Below, one piece after another: positions 1 through 11,325 of a DNA stretch of 64,000 bases. How positions within the stretch are numbered: the stretch's first letter is position 1; each line of letters opens with the position of its first letter. The stretch spans positions 11,020,001 through 11,084,000 of the forward strand of contig JAITYX010000005.1 of assembly GCA_021018815.1 (NCBI GenBank). The letters run 5' to 3'. The stretch comes from Talinum fruticosum. Lineage: Eukaryota; Streptophyta; Magnoliopsida; Caryophyllales; Talinaceae. The position numbers were made by a program, and so were the translations under genes. Below the pieces are notes generated by a model, which saw only the letters and a program-made list of their open reading frames with translations, did no database searches and was not told where the DNA came from.

Positions 1-141
1 ACAAATTTGATGTATGGATAAAAGAGATAAGTAAAAATATTTCAGAAAGAAGAAGAATCTAGCAGACTTTGGAATTGTGACACGGTGCATGGCGCCTACG
101 AGGGAGAGGGGTTGTCCGAGTAGAAGAGGAGGGGCGAGAGG
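1..141 (-). pseudogene. 3' end of the SIRE extra ORF, truncated
   Basis: This stretch closely matches about 8090-8220, the C-terminal coding part of the extra reading frame of element A1, on the minus strand. The shared part includes the segment around 85-110 that encodes an Ala-Arg-His-Ala-Pro-Trp-His type stretch. It is cut at 141 by an LTR end. The window edge removes the other side. It is a third copy of the extra frame in this window. Function unknown. Confidence 0.7.
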
Positions 142-433
142 TGAAGGTTTGCTCGGGGAGAGACTAAGTCACCCTAGAGGGGGTGAATAGGGTGATGGAA
201 GATTTTTATGAAAATCAAACTCTTTTGATCTTGAGACAGACGTAAACGCATTCCGAGTCCGTAAAGGGGTCGAAAAGTATGAACTCGTAAAAGCCGTGAA
301 GTAAAGAAGCGGATTAATTTGACGCTTTGAGTCCGTCCGAGTCTAGAGTGCACTCGGAAAGTAGAGACACGGAAAATACGTGGAAACCTTCCCGGGGCGG
401 AAAACCACGGAGCGTGCTAGTCCAAGCACGAAG
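142..433 (-). repeat. Truncated copia (SIRE-like) LTR, terminal part
   Basis: It begins with TGAAGGTTTGCTCGG, the same end as the full LTRs at 2795, 6158 and 27543. It then follows them through the 'gggtgaatagggtgat' block and the block around 'gaaaaccacgga' (about 400). Near 433 it jumps directly into gag sequence, so about 1.2 kb of the LTR is missing. In element orientation this is the 3' end of the LTR. Confidence 0.8.
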
Positions 434-897
434 TCTCGCTTTTCCAATTCATTTTTCAAAGAAATGCTCTCAAAGGAAATTGACTCAAGTTGTTCTTTGA
501 AACGAGAAGAATCGAATTGGACTTTTCATGAGTGAGAAGGTTCCGCTCGTCCGGCTTTAGAAGTGATAGGTTCCGAGCCTCCTCTATGGCGATCACCTTG
601 GGACCCCATCTTTTCTTGGGTAGACTTCGAGTATCTTTCCGCACATTTCCTCGTGGGAAATCTTCTTACCTGCAGATTTGAGATTGTTGGTAATCTCAGT
701 AAATTGAATGAACATCCGAGTGATGTTCTCTTCGGCTCCATCTTAAATAGCTCATATTTGTGAAGATATTGGCTGATCTTCGCTTGTCCGACCCGGCTTG
801 TACCTTCATAAGTGTTGACCGAGTGTGTCCTACACTTCTTTGGCTGAGTCACGAGCGGACACTCGGTTGTATTCTTCCGAGCTGATGGCGCACATAA
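434..897 (-). pseudogene. Copia gag fragment (left half, interrupted)
   Basis: Minus-strand gag remnant of a SIRE-like element. The 526-852 part encodes a segment with VNTYEGTSRVGQAKISQYLHKYELFKMEP, followed in another frame by KKRWGPKV. It is the same segment as in A1's gag near 26890-27159 and belongs to the UBN2/Retrotran_gag_2 type. About 570 bp of gag is missing near 525, where sequence matching 26280-26300 is joined to sequence matching about 26870. At 434 it is fused to an LTR fragment. At 897 it is interrupted by a solo LTR and resumes at 2470. Non-functional. Confidence 0.75.
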
Positions 898-2469
898 TGA
901 AGGTTTGCTCGAGGAGAGTCTCGTGTCACCCTAGAGGGGGTGAATAGGGTGATAGAAAATTCTTTGTGGAATCAAACTCTTTTGCGCGAGAATAGAGACG
1001 AAGACAGATTCCGAGTCTATCAACAGGGTCGAAAAGATTGGACTCGAAGGAGATCAATCGGAGAGAACAAGAGCGAGAAAGCCGTCCGAGTCTAGAATGA
1101 ACTCGGAATGATAATACTTAGAGTTTACGTGGAAACCCTCCCAGGGCGAGAAAACCACGGACCGTGTCAATCAAGCCACGAAGTCAAATTCACTATTTTG
1201 AGTCCACAAAATACCGTGAACTGATCGAACCCGAGTTGCTCCCTTAGACAACTCTATACAAGTTTTCTTAGACTCGAAATTCCCTTATCCGCTCTAGTAC
1301 TTCCTAGCTGAGATAACCCTTACAGCTAGGGACAACTAAGCCGAGCTAACCCTTACAGACTTAGTCAAGGGACCTTACAAAGAATGTAAGAAAGAGTTTG
1401 TAATCGAGTACAAGACCTTACAACTCATAAAGTAATGAATTACCGAGTGGGAGTTGTAAGTGGAAGATTGAAAGTAAATACAATGACTTTTCTCAAGTAT
1501 GTGTATTAACAACAGATTCGGCAATCTTCAAGTCTTGTGAGATGGCTTCTATTTATAGATGACTAGGCAGAGTAGCCGTTATCTTCATCTGCCGACCGAG
1601 AGTCCTCTATGACCATTGATAGAAGCTTTCGAGTCACTCGGAAAGTATCCGTTGTAATATGAACGTTGGACAACGGTTTAACTCTCTTGGAAGTCCCAAA
1701 ACCATTAGCGGTGTCTTGAAAGATAAGGTAGAAACCACTCGTTAAGCTTGGCGTTCCGGTTTTCCAGATTTGGAAACAGACGACCACGACACAATCTACT
1801 GGGACTGGAGCGGAGAAGGTGAAGAGCCATGTCTGCTGGTGATTTGACGTTCGAAGTCGGTTACTTTTGTAGTTTGAAAAGTGTATCCTCGATTGAATAA
1901 CCTACAAAAGTAAATCAATTTTGGTTCTCAAAGTATAAAATACTTTGGCCCAAGATTAGACACGAGATAATAAAATAATTACGATAAATAAACCAACCGA
2001 TTATCCGAGTCGAAATGAAATGGAATTTTCGAGTCCAATATCCATGATACTCGGAATTCCATCGACTTAGTCTAAGCGAAGAATCAAGTTCAATAAAGAA
2101 TATCGGAGAGGATTAACTTGATATAGACTAAGCATGAAATAAGCTAATAATACCGACTATAACAAGATAGGACTTATAACCACAGTTCGGATTCCGAGTG
2201 AGAAAAGACGAAATACTTGGTATATTCAAGCTGAGATTAATCCGAGTGAAGCTGGACTCGGAATAAAGAATCGGTTTTCGAGTCGCTACGGATAAGCAAC
2301 AAATATAATAAGTAAGAGCTGTGTCACTTAGAGAATATACTATTTTACTCAAATAAGTTTCGAGATGCGAGAGAATGCCTTGGAATCAAAACTCTATATG
2401 TATGAAATTGTTATACCTGATTCCTTTTATATAACTCGGAAAAGTATTGAGCGAGTGTCCGAGTCTTCA
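898..2469 (-). mobile_element. Solo LTR of a SIRE-like copia element
   Basis: A complete 1572-bp LTR with ends TGAAGGTTTGCTC... and ...CCGAGTCTTCA, bounded on both sides by gag sequence of another copia element. The flanking five bases are CATAA (893-897) and CAAAA (2470-2474), consistent with a 5-bp target duplication carrying one change. There is no PBS or PPT next to it, so it is a solo LTR left by LTR-LTR recombination. A TATA box (CTATAAATAG on the minus strand) lies near 1550-1560. Confidence 0.85.
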
Positions 2470-2736
2470 CAAAAGAATGTTCATTGCCTTGATGTTCTTT
2501 CGAACTTCTCTGCTTCACCTGGAGTAAACTCGGCTTTTGTCTTGAGAACGAGTCTAAATTCTTCTGTCTTCATGGGAATGTAGTTTCCTTGTTATATGAT
2601 GTCCCGAACATCTTCATCATGATCCAGGAGGAAACATTCCATGAGTTTCTTCCGAGTGAACGAAGTTGGATCCCTTGAATATTGGTGGTCTGCTGGAAGA
2701 TCTTCCTTCATCGAACTCTCCGTTGTTCCGAGCCAT
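2470..2736 (-). pseudogene. Copia gag N-terminal fragment
   Basis: Continuation of the gag fragment interrupted at 897. The start codon is the CAT at 2734-2736 on the plus strand. The first residues read MARNNGEFDEG, as in the other copies with starts at 5075, 27484 and 36919. The start lies about 45 bp downstream of a primer-binding site (2781-2792), the usual spacing in this family. The frame breaks within about 40 codons. Confidence 0.75.
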
Positions 2737-2780
2737 TTGATCTTTATACCTTTGGATGGTTAGATCCTTTCGAAAGGCTA

Positions 2781-2792
2781 GGCTCGATACCA
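2781..2792 (-). promoter_or_regulatory. Primer-binding site for tRNA-iMet
   Basis: Minus-strand TGGTATCGAGCC, two bases inside the LTR end at 2795. It differs from the usual plant TGGTATCAGAGC by one missing base, so it would pair with the 3' end of initiator-Met tRNA. It fixes the orientation: the LTR at 2795 is the 5' LTR of a minus-strand element whose gag starts at 2736. Confidence 0.85.
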
Positions 2793-2794
2793 AT

Positions 2795-4399
2795 TGAAGG
2801 TTTGCTCGGGGAGAAATTAAGTCACCCTAGAAGGGGGTGAATAGGGTGATGGAAGATTTTTTGAAAATCAAACTCTTTTGAGCAGGAGACGAGACGAAAT
2901 AGATTCTAAGTCTAAAATGGATTCAGAAAAGTATAAACTCGGAATTGTAATGAGGAGTAAAGAAGCGAGATAAAGCTAAAACGTTTAATCTATCCGAGTC
3001 TAGAATGTACTCAAAAGTGGGAACACAGAAAGTACATGGAAACCCTCCTGGGGTAGAAAACCACGGACCGAGGCTAATCCAAGCACGAAGTCAAATCCAC
3101 TATTTTGAGTCCACAAAATACGATAGACTGACCGAACCCGAGTTGCTCCCTTAAACAACTTCTTATAAGTTTTCCTAGACTCATAAATTCCCTTATCTCG
3201 ATCTAGTGCTTCCTAGCTGAGATAACCCTTACAGCTAGGGACAACCGAGCTGAGTTAACCCTTACAGACTCGGTCAAGGGACCTTACTTAGAGAGTAGGA
3301 AAGAAAGAGTTTGTAACAAAGTACAAGACCTTACAACTCAAAATATAATGAATTACAGAGTGGGAGTTGTAAGTAGAAGATTGAGAATGAATATAATGAC
3401 TTTGCTCAAGTACATGAATTAACAATAGGTTCGGCAATCTTCAAGTCTTGAAAGTTGGCTTCTATTTATAAATGACCAAGCAGCATAGCCGTTGTCTCCA
3501 TCTTCCGACTGGAAATCCCTTTATGATCGTTGTTAAGGACTTTCCGAGTCACCGAGAAAGTATCCGTTGAGATATGAATGTTGAGCAACGGTTCTTGACT
3601 GCTTTGGAAGTCCCAAAACCACTAGTTGTGTCTTGAAAGATATGGTGGAAACCACCGTTTAGCTTGGCGTTGCAATTTTCCAGTTTTGGAAACGGACGAC
3701 CACGACGCAATCTTCTAGGGCTAGGTCGGAGGTGGAAAAAGCCTTGTCTGGCTGGTGATTTGACGTTTTGAAGTCTGGTTACTTTTGTAATTCAAAAAGT
3801 GTAGCCTCGTTTGAATAACCTACAAAAGTAAATCAAATTGGTTCTCAAAATATAAAATACTTTGGTCTAAGATTAGACATAGATAATAATATAATTAAGA
3901 TAATTAAATGACTAATTATCTCAGTCGAAAAAGGAATGGAATTTTCTGAATCTAATATCCATGAAACTCAAAATTCTATCCGAGTTAGTCTAAGCGAGAA
4001 TCAAGTTACATAAAGAACATCGAGTGAAATAAACGTGATATAGACTAAGCATGGTTCGGACTAGAAGCGCCGACTATAACAAAATAAGACCTGTAACATG
4101 GAGTCGGACTCGAGTGCGGTTATGCGAATACTAGTCATTTGAACATGCAATAATTCTAAGTGATGAGAGACTCGGAACCGAGTGAGACAAGCGTGGGTAC
4201 ATATCTGTTTTCCGAGTCACTCGGAGACAAGCAAGAACACATGAAGTAATTGCTATATCACTTAGAGAAAAATACTATATCACTCAGAAAAGTTTCTAAG
4301 GTGCGAGAGAATGCCTTGGAATCAAAACTCTATAAGTGAGAAATCCTTATACCTGATTCCTTTGATAGAACTCAGAAATGTGCGGAGTAAAGTCCGAGT
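2795..4399 (-). repeat. Copia (SIRE-like) 5' LTR
   Basis: About 1.6 kb, starting TGAAGGTTTGCTCGG next to the PBS. The distal end is degraded: the expected ending CCGAGTCTTCA stops after CCGAGT near 4399. It has diverged visibly from the LTR at 898. A TATA motif (TATAAATAG on the minus strand) occurs near 3462-3475. On the right it abuts a gag fragment from a different copy. Confidence 0.8.
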
Positions 4400-5075
4400 G
4401 GTGCTGACCTCTGCATCCCCTTCTTCCAGGTGAATTTCATGGGTAAGCAGCTTCCTAATCGGTTCGTGTGGCTTTAGTTGAGAGAGGTTCCGAGCTTCCT
4501 CAATGGTTGTCACCTAAGGACCCCATCTTCTCTTTGCTAGACTTCTTAGAATTTTTTGCACATTTCTTCATGCGAAATCTTTCTACCTATAGATTTGAGA
4601 TTGTTTGTAATCTCGGTGAAGTGTATAAACATCTCGAGTGATGTTTTCTTCGGCTCCATCTTGAACAGACTCATATTTGTGAAGATATTGACTTATGTTT
4701 GCCTGTTTTACTTGGATTACTCCTTCATATGTGTTGACAAGAGTGTCCTACATATCTTTAGTTGTGTCATAGGCTGAGACTCGTTGTACTCTTCCGAGCT
4801 GCTAGCACACATCAAAATGTTCATCGCTTTGAAGTTCTTTACGAACTTTTCGATTCCTCATTGGTGTACTCGAATTTCTCTTTATCCATAGATCTTCAAC
4901 CTTCTATCTTCATTGGAATGTAATTGCCTTCTTGGACAATGTTCCAAACATCTTCATCGTTGTCCAGCAGAAAGCATTCCATTAGCTTCTTCTAGTGCAT
5001 GAAGTTTGATCCTTTAAACTTCGGTGGTCTAGTGAAAGATCTTCCTTCATCGAACTCTTCAATGTTCCGAGCCAT
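4400..5075 (-). pseudogene. Copia gag fragment of the older SIRE-like subfamily
   Basis: Minus-strand gag remnant. The start codon would be the CAT at 5073-5075, close to the PBS at 5112-5123. The sequence resembles the gag of A2 (36280-36919) more than that of A1. Examples are the serine-, isoleucine- and glutamate-rich piece at 4322-4513 and the block with 'gaagatattgacttatgtttgcc' near 4681. Many stops are present. It lacks everything 3' of the middle of gag. Confidence 0.7.
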
Positions 5076-5111
5076 CCGATCTTTTGATTCTTAGATCTTT
5101 TTGAAAGGCTA

Positions 5112-5123
5112 AGCTCGAAACCA
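5112..5123 (-). promoter_or_regulatory. Degenerate primer-binding site (tRNA-iMet)
   Basis: Minus-strand TGGTTTCGAGCT, two bases from the LTR end at 5126. It corresponds to TGGTATC(A)GAGC with substitutions. It shows that the split LTR at 5126 served as the 5' LTR of the element whose gag lies at 4400-5075. Confidence 0.7.
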
Positions 5124-5125
5124 AT

Positions 5126-6157
5126 TGAAGGTTTCCTCTTAGAGAGTCTTAGTCACCCTAGAGGAGGGGTGAATAGGGTGATGAGGAAATTTTACCAAAC
5201 TTACAAACTCTAAGCCCGAAAAGAATGAGCAAGATAATCTAAGTCTAGATTGGACTCGGAAAAGTGTAAACTCGGAGATACGTAGAAACCCTCCCGGGGC
5301 ATAAAACCACGGACAATGCTAATCCAAGCACCAAGTGAAATCCACTATTTTGAATCCTCAAAATACAACAGATCGACTTAACCGAATTGCTCCCTTAGAG
5401 AATTCCTTATAGAGTTTTCCTACACTCGAAGTTCCCGTATCCGATCTAGTACTTCCTAACCGAGGTAACCTTTATAGCTACGGACAACCGAGCTGAGTTA
5501 ACCCTTATAGCTCGGTCGGGGACCTTACTCGGAAAGTAAGAAGTATATGAGACTAATTACAAGACTTTACAACTCAAAAAATATTAAGTACAGATTTGGA
5601 GTTGTAAAAAGAAGATTGAATGAGTAAACAAAGACTTTTGCTTAAGTTATGTGTTTTAGAAATAATTCCAACAATCTTCTAGTCTTGTGAAGTGGCTTCT
5701 ATTTATAGATGACCGGACAGATTAGCCGTTGTGTCTTGGTTCCGAATAGAAGTCTTTATCGCCCGTTCTAACGGCTCTTCTAAGTCGCTTAGAAAAGGTC
5801 CATTGGGATGTGAACGTTGTGCTACGGCTCTTGGCTCCTAAAGGTGCTACGGTCAATTGGTGATGTCCGAAAAGCAAGGTGGAAACCACCGTTGAGCTTA
5901 GCGTTGGAGTTTTCCAGCTTTGGAAATAGACAACCACGACACGGTATTCGAGCCATGTTTAGAAGAGGATAAAACTTGTCTGTTGTTGATTGACGACTTG
6001 AAGCCTATTACTTTTGTAATTTAAAAAATGAGATAACCTGGTTTAAATATCCTACAAATGTAAACAATTTTGGTTCTCAAAGTATAAAATACTTTGGTCC
6101 AAGATTAGGCACAAATAATAATTTAATTAAGACAATGTGCATAATTATCTTAGGCCT
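5126..6157 (-). repeat. SIRE-like LTR, first part (split by A1)
   Basis: It starts TGAAGGTTTCCTCTTAGAG and breaks at 6157 after GGCCT. The LTR resumes at 29130 and ends at 29541, giving about 1444 bp in total, close to the 1411-bp sister LTR at 36979-38389. The breakpoint is A1's insertion site. A TATA box lies near 5697-5710. The LTR belongs to an older, more diverged subfamily than the A1 LTRs. Confidence 0.85.
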
Positions 6158-7741
6158 TGAAGGTTTGCTCGGGAGAGTCCGAGTCACCCTAGAGGGGGTT
6201 GAATAGGGTGATAGAAGTTTTTCGTGGAAATGTTAGCTCTTTTGTTAACGAAGAGACAGAGACGGGTTCCGAGTCAAACAACGAGGTCGGAAAAGCTTGG
6301 ACTCGGAAATGCTATCACGAATAAACAAGCAAGTCAAGCAAGAGTAAATATGACTGTATGAGTCTAGAATGAACTCGGAAAGATAACACTTAGAAATTAC
6401 GTGGAAACCCTCCCGGGGCGAGAAAACCACGGACCGTGTCAATCCGGACACGAAGTCAAATCCACTATTTTGAGGCCACAAAATACCGTGAATCGGCCGA
6501 ACCCGAGTTGCTCCCTTAGACAACTCTATACAAGTTTTCCTAGATTCGAAATTCCCATATCCGATCTAGTACTTCCTAGCTGAGATAACCCTTACAGCTA
6601 GGGACAACTAAGCTGAGTTAACCCTTACGGCTTAGTCAAGGGACCTTACAAAGAAAGTAAGAAAGAGTTTGTAACTACGTACAAGACCTTACAACTCGAA
6701 GGTAATGAATTACAGAATAGGAGTTGTAAGTAGAAGATTGAGAATGAATACAAAGGCTTTGCACAAGTACGTATATTAACAATAAGTTCGGCAATCTTCA
6801 CGTCTTGTGAAGTGGCTTCTATTTATAGATGACCAGGCAGAGTAGCCGTTATCTTCATCTACCGACCGAGAGTCCTGCTGTGACCGTTAATAGAAGGTTT
6901 ACGAGTCACTCGGAAAGTATCCGTTGTAATGTGAACGTTGGACAACGGTTTAACTCTCTTGGAAGTCCCAAAACCATTGGCGGTGTCTTGAAAGATAAGG
7001 TGGAAACCACCGTTAAGCTTGGCGTTCTAGTTTTCCAGATTTGGAAATAGACAGCCACGACACAATCTTACGGGACTGGAGCGAGAGAAGGTGAAAAGTC
7101 ATGTCTGCTGGTGATTTGACGTTCGAAGCCGGTTACTTTTGTAGTTTGAAAAGTGTATCCTCGTTTGAATAACCTATAAAAGTAAAGCAATTTTGGTTCT
7201 CAAAGTATGAAATACTTTGGTCCAAGATTAGACACGAGATAATAAAATAATTATGATAATTAATCAACTAATTATCCGAGTCGAAGAGAAGTGGAATTTT
7301 CTAAGTCTAATAACTATATAACTCAAAATTCCATCCGACTTAGTCTAAGCGATAGATCAAGATAAGTAAAGAATATCGAGTGAGATAACTTGATATAGAC
7401 TAAGTATGAAACAGACTAGAGGTACTGACTCTAATGAAATTGAGCTTATAATCGAAGCCGGTTTCGAGTGAGAGAAGGTGAAACACTAGTCCACTCAATC
7501 TGCGATAAATGCGAGTGATCTTTGGACTCGGAACAAAGAATCGGTTTTCTGAATCACTTAAAGAAGCGCAATAAACACATGAAGTGCAAGTCTGTAGTAC
7601 TTAGAGAAGATACCATTTCATTCAGAAAAGTTTCTAAAACACAGAGAATGCCTTGGAATCAAAACTCTATAAATACGAGATGGTTATTCCTGATTCATGT
7701 AATGTAACTCGAAATGCGTTGAGCGAGTGTCCGAGTCTTCA
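6158..7741 (-). repeat. A1 3' LTR
   Basis: 1584 bp, reading TGAAGACTCGGAC... to ...AACCTTCA on the minus strand. The left flank is the target duplication GGCCT and the right flank is the PPT. The TATA box TATAAATAG (minus strand) is near 6819-6828. By eye it differs by a few percent from the partner at 27543-29124, so the insertion is not very recent. Confidence 0.9.
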
Positions 7742-7742
7742 A

Positions 7743-7756
7743 TCTCCCCTTTTTGA
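7743..7756 (-). promoter_or_regulatory. A1 polypurine tract
   Basis: Minus-strand purine run AAAAAGGGGAGA immediately before the LTR start TGAAGACTCGG. This is where RNase H leaves the plus-strand primer. It confirms that the LTR at 6158-7741 is the 3' LTR. The stretch 7757-8011 is untranslated sequence between the extra ORF stop and the PPT, with nothing further recognisable. Confidence 0.8.
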
Positions 7757-8011
7757 TGAAAGGCATTCCATGCTTAGACAGAAACTTTGTTAGTGAAAAG
7801 GATCTGACTCCGAATAGTTGCTCATAAAAGAAATTAAGTAAAGTATACTTAGTGTATCGGAGCATAACGAAAATAGTCGAGCATAAAGCAAAAATATGCT
7901 AATTAATGAAATAATGTTAACTCGGAAAGATTGTGAACACGAAGTTATAGAAGAGATAGCATTACTTCATTGAACTTAACAAAATTACATAGATTGAGAG
8001 GGAAAGCTCCC

Positions 8012-9754
8012 CTAAACTAGACAACAAGTTTTCGACTCTATTTCTCCCCCTTGTCTTTCAGCAAAAACAACGAAAAAAATACAAGGAAGATGTCTGGACA
8101 AAACAAAGGAGAGAAAATCTTTCGAAAGAGGAAGAATCTGCGAGACTTTGGAATTGTGCCACGGTGCATGGCGCCTACGAGGGAGGGGGTTGTTGGTGTA
8201 GAAGCGGAGGGAGTAGAGGTGCGCCGTCGCTGGTATGATCTTGATGATGTGCTTGAGCGCGGCGGAGGGAGAACCGGTATGATCGTCGGGGGCTCGGCTC
8301 CGAGTGGGCGACCTGGAGTGAGTGGATCGAGAGGTTCTTCCCTTGGGACCTCTGGAGTAGCGAGGTCGTCGACCCACCCAGACTGTTGTCCGAGCTGAGT
8401 CTTGCCACATGAGCTTGTGAAGCGGTCGACCCTCGGCGGTTCCCACTTGCTTCTTCTTTGTGTTCCACCCTGGCCCGGATGGAGCTGCCTCGGCCGCGAG
8501 CTCCTCGGCGTGTGCTGCTTCTTCATCTACAGCTTCTTCTTCTTCAGCCCCATTTTCCGAGGAGGTCGGAGCTGGGCTCGAAGACGCTTGAGACGCGTCC
8601 GAGTAACCATGGTCCTGAGCCGCCTTGGACCTTCTCTCTCGAGGAGCTCGACCAGCTCCTTCGCTCCTGCATCAGTGCCCTCATCTCAAGAACTAGAGAC
8701 TGCTACTCTCGGATTTGGGATTGACCGGTCTTTTGGTGGATGGTCGGATGTTGGAGGACATGCTTGAAAGAGCGGAGTGTGTCCTGGAAAGTAGAGGACA
8801 CAAAGCTGATCGTGTCCATAAAAATGGGGGACAAGAGAGCAGAGAGAGATTTGGAGGCACCGGAGGTGGAAGCACCACCAGGTGGAGAGGGAAGAGAGAG
8901 AGGGGTTGATTTCGAGTCCGAGGCGGAGAGGGAGGCCTCGGTTCGAGTTATGAACCCGGACACCGGGGTTAGTTTCCTGGTATCCGTACCCCTACAGTTC
9001 CTTTTTACCAACAACAATGGCAGCCTCAAACACAGCGTTTGGGTCCGAGGGGAGAGGAACGTGGAATTGTTTGAAGACGAGGGTGAGAAGAGCACCAAAA
9101 GGAAGTGAGGTGGTCTTCTTTGATTGAAGTTGAGCTGGCACGGCGGCCATTTGCTCAATGATGGAGGGGAAGAGGTCTACATCGTAGCCCTCAAGAATGT
9201 CAAAGAGAGCTTTGAGGTGCTTGGAGTTGGGGTTCTCCTTGCTTGGAATCTTTGTGAGAAAAAGTTCTCATCGGCAGAAAGCATGAAGTCGAGCTTCGAG
9301 CTTCAAGCGAGTCACGAAAAGTTTTCCGGGACTCGGGAAACTCTTTGGCGAACTTGTCAAAGAAGTCGTCGGTGACTTCAGTGAACGGGATGGGGTTGCT
9401 TGTTCAAGAAGAGAGAGGAGACCTTGAACAAGTGGTGGAGGAGAGAGGTGTTGATGCGAACGGTGATGTTCCGAACCCTGGAGGTTAGAACATTTTACGA
9501 GTGGGTAAGGTGAGTGTAGAACTCATAAACGAGTTCGGGATAGATGAACTCGCTGAAGCACATGAAGTTATATGCTCCGGTGGTTTGAATGTGAGCCAAC
9601 CAAGAAAATTTGGTTGTAGGAAAGAACTTGTCGTCCAGCACAAAGTGCTTGGGTGACAATGGGTTTGGAGGGGTTGAGCTTTCTAGCGTTTTGGTGCGAG
9701 GCTTTTGGAGGAAGAAGAGATCTGGAAGTCGGGATGGTTTCCTCTTTTAGGCAT
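8012..9754 (-). pseudogene. A1 extra ORF (aORF) between RNase H and 3' LTR
   Basis: Starts at the ATG read from 9754 (MPKRGNHPDFQ...), just downstream of a TATA box at 9985-9997, and runs to a stop near 8012 with several frameshifts and stops. Coherent coding stretches are visible: a basic N-terminus; a segment around 9050-9235 reading KHLKALFDILEGYDVDLFP then VFKQFHVPLP; then a Pro/Ser/Arg-rich tail (8030-8530). The segment matching FYTHLTHSENVLTS in the A7 copy resembles the 'putative plant transposon protein' domain (PF20167 type) in layout; that link is inference. The position corresponds to extra or env-like ORFs reported in SIRE/Maximus elements. I see no signal peptide or membrane segment, so an envelope role is not supported. 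Function unknown. Confidence 0.6.
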
Positions 9755-9984
9755 TTTGAACGATGGAAGGAAAGATGAAACTTTTGAGTAGAGAAGAGAA
9801 GGAGAGGTAGAAGAGAAGAACCAGAAAAGATGTAGAAAAAGATGAGAGCGATCGAAACTTACGAGAGATGGCCTTTACGATGCTTGAAGAACTTCAAAGA
9901 TCACTTGTTCACGTAGAAATCTTCCGCGAAAAGTTTCGTTTGAGAGAGATGGAATGTAGAGTACCGAGACGAAGATGAATAGAT

Positions 9985-9997
9985 GCTATTTATAGAA
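9985..9997 (-). promoter_or_regulatory. TATA box upstream of the A1 extra ORF
   Basis: Minus-strand TTTCTATAAATAGC, about 230 bp upstream of the extra ORF start at 9754. The A7 copy has the same arrangement (TATAAATA at 16613-16620, ATG at 16856). Conservation of box and spacing in two copies suggests a separate internal promoter. The region 10040-10400 upstream is non-coding spacer shared with A7. Confidence 0.6.
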
Positions 9998-10400
9998 AAT
10001 AAGCGCGCTCGTCAACTATCTCGTTAAATATAACTCCGTTCCGACTCGGCTTGTCCATCGGTCATCGAAGACCGGTGTGACGGTTCTCTTCAACAGTTAA
10101 GATTTCAGCGGTTAGAGATCCACGGCTATCGGCCGATCACGGCGCTCGAGAGAAAGAGAAAGAAAGATTTTGAAAATATAATCTGAAGCTCTCCACTGAT
10201 CTAGAGATAGCTTAAGAAAATTTGAAGTCCAAGTTTCTCTACGTGCGAGTTTGACTCGAGATAGGTTTCGAGTGACTCGAAACACAAAATAACTATTAAC
10301 CCGAGTATCACTGAATCAACTGAGCTAATGGTTATTAACGGGAAAACACATAACACAGAATTATGCAATGAATAAGAATAGCACATAATTAAGCATTTAA

Positions 10401-11325
10401 CATACCAAGCTCATTCCGAATAAAGCAAAGCTGATCTTCACCAAGAGGCTTAGTAAAAATATCAGCTAATTGAAGATTAGTAGGAATGAACTCAAGTTTA
10501 ATATCACCTTTTACGGGTGATCACATAAGAAGTGATATCGACCTCGATATGCTTTGTTTTCGAGTGCTTGGACGGGATTCTTGGTGATGCTGATTGCGCT
10601 TTGGTTGTCACACTTGATTGGAATTGAGTTGAGGAATAGTCTAAGATCCTTCAAGTGTTACTTAATCCATAGAATACGAGCGCAACAAGCTCCGAGCTGC
10701 AATATATTCAGCTTCGGCGGTTGATAGAGCTGCGAGTTACGCTTCTTTGAATGCCAAGATATTAGGGATTGACCCAGAAATTGGCAAGCTCCGGATGTGC
10801 TCTTTCGATCAACTTTGTATCCTGCGTAGTCTGCGTCCGAGTATCCAGTAAGAGTAAGTTACGAGTCTCCGGAATACCATAGACCCAAATTACGAGTGCC
10901 TGCAAGATATCCGAATATTCTTTTCACCGCAGGTGAGATGTGATTCTTTTGGGTTAGCTTGAAATCTTGTGCATAGGCACACGCTGAACATTATATCTGG
11001 CCTGCTGGAAGTAAGATATAGCAACGATCCAATCATACCTCGATAAAGTTTCGATGCTATTGCTTTACCTTTCTCGTCCGAGTCAAGCTTTATATTGCTT
11101 GCTCATGGGAGTAGATGCATGTTTTGCATCTTGGAGTTTGTATTTCTTCGGTAGTTCCTTAGTGTACTTTGATTGATGGACATAGATTCCATCTTTATCT
11201 TGTTTGATTTGTAACCCAAGGAAGAAGTTGAGTTCTCCCATCATACTCATTTGGAACTCTTGACTCATCAACCCGAGAAAATTCTCGGCACAGAAATTCA
11301 TTAGTAGCACCGAAGATAATATCAT
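10401..11325 (-). pseudogene. A1 RT C-terminus and RNase H (copy 1)
   Basis: Minus-strand pol remnant. The RT end includes IIFGATNEFLC (around 11280-11320) and MSMMGELNFFLGLQIKQDKDG (11195-11270). The RNase H part follows toward 10420, with the LADIFTKPL-type block near its end. The frame is broken repeatedly. The RT part upstream of the catalytic box lies at 20652-21380, separated by A7 and the duplication. A second copy is at 18150-19082. Confidence 0.8.

Noticed and set aside
2781..2792. tRNA gene fragments at the TGGTATC-type sites
   Set aside because: Only 11-14 bp match, beside LTR ends; they are primer-binding sites, not tRNA genes.
8051..9108. Plus-strand frames of up to 122 codons
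   Set aside because: They are antisense to the A1 extra ORF, whose minus-strand reading has coherent segments, a TATA box and a matching copy in A7.
8012..9754. Envelope-like gene in the SIRE position
   Set aside because: No signal peptide, membrane span or cleavage site seen; the protein is basic and Pro/Ser-rich. Only the position agrees with reported env-like ORFs.
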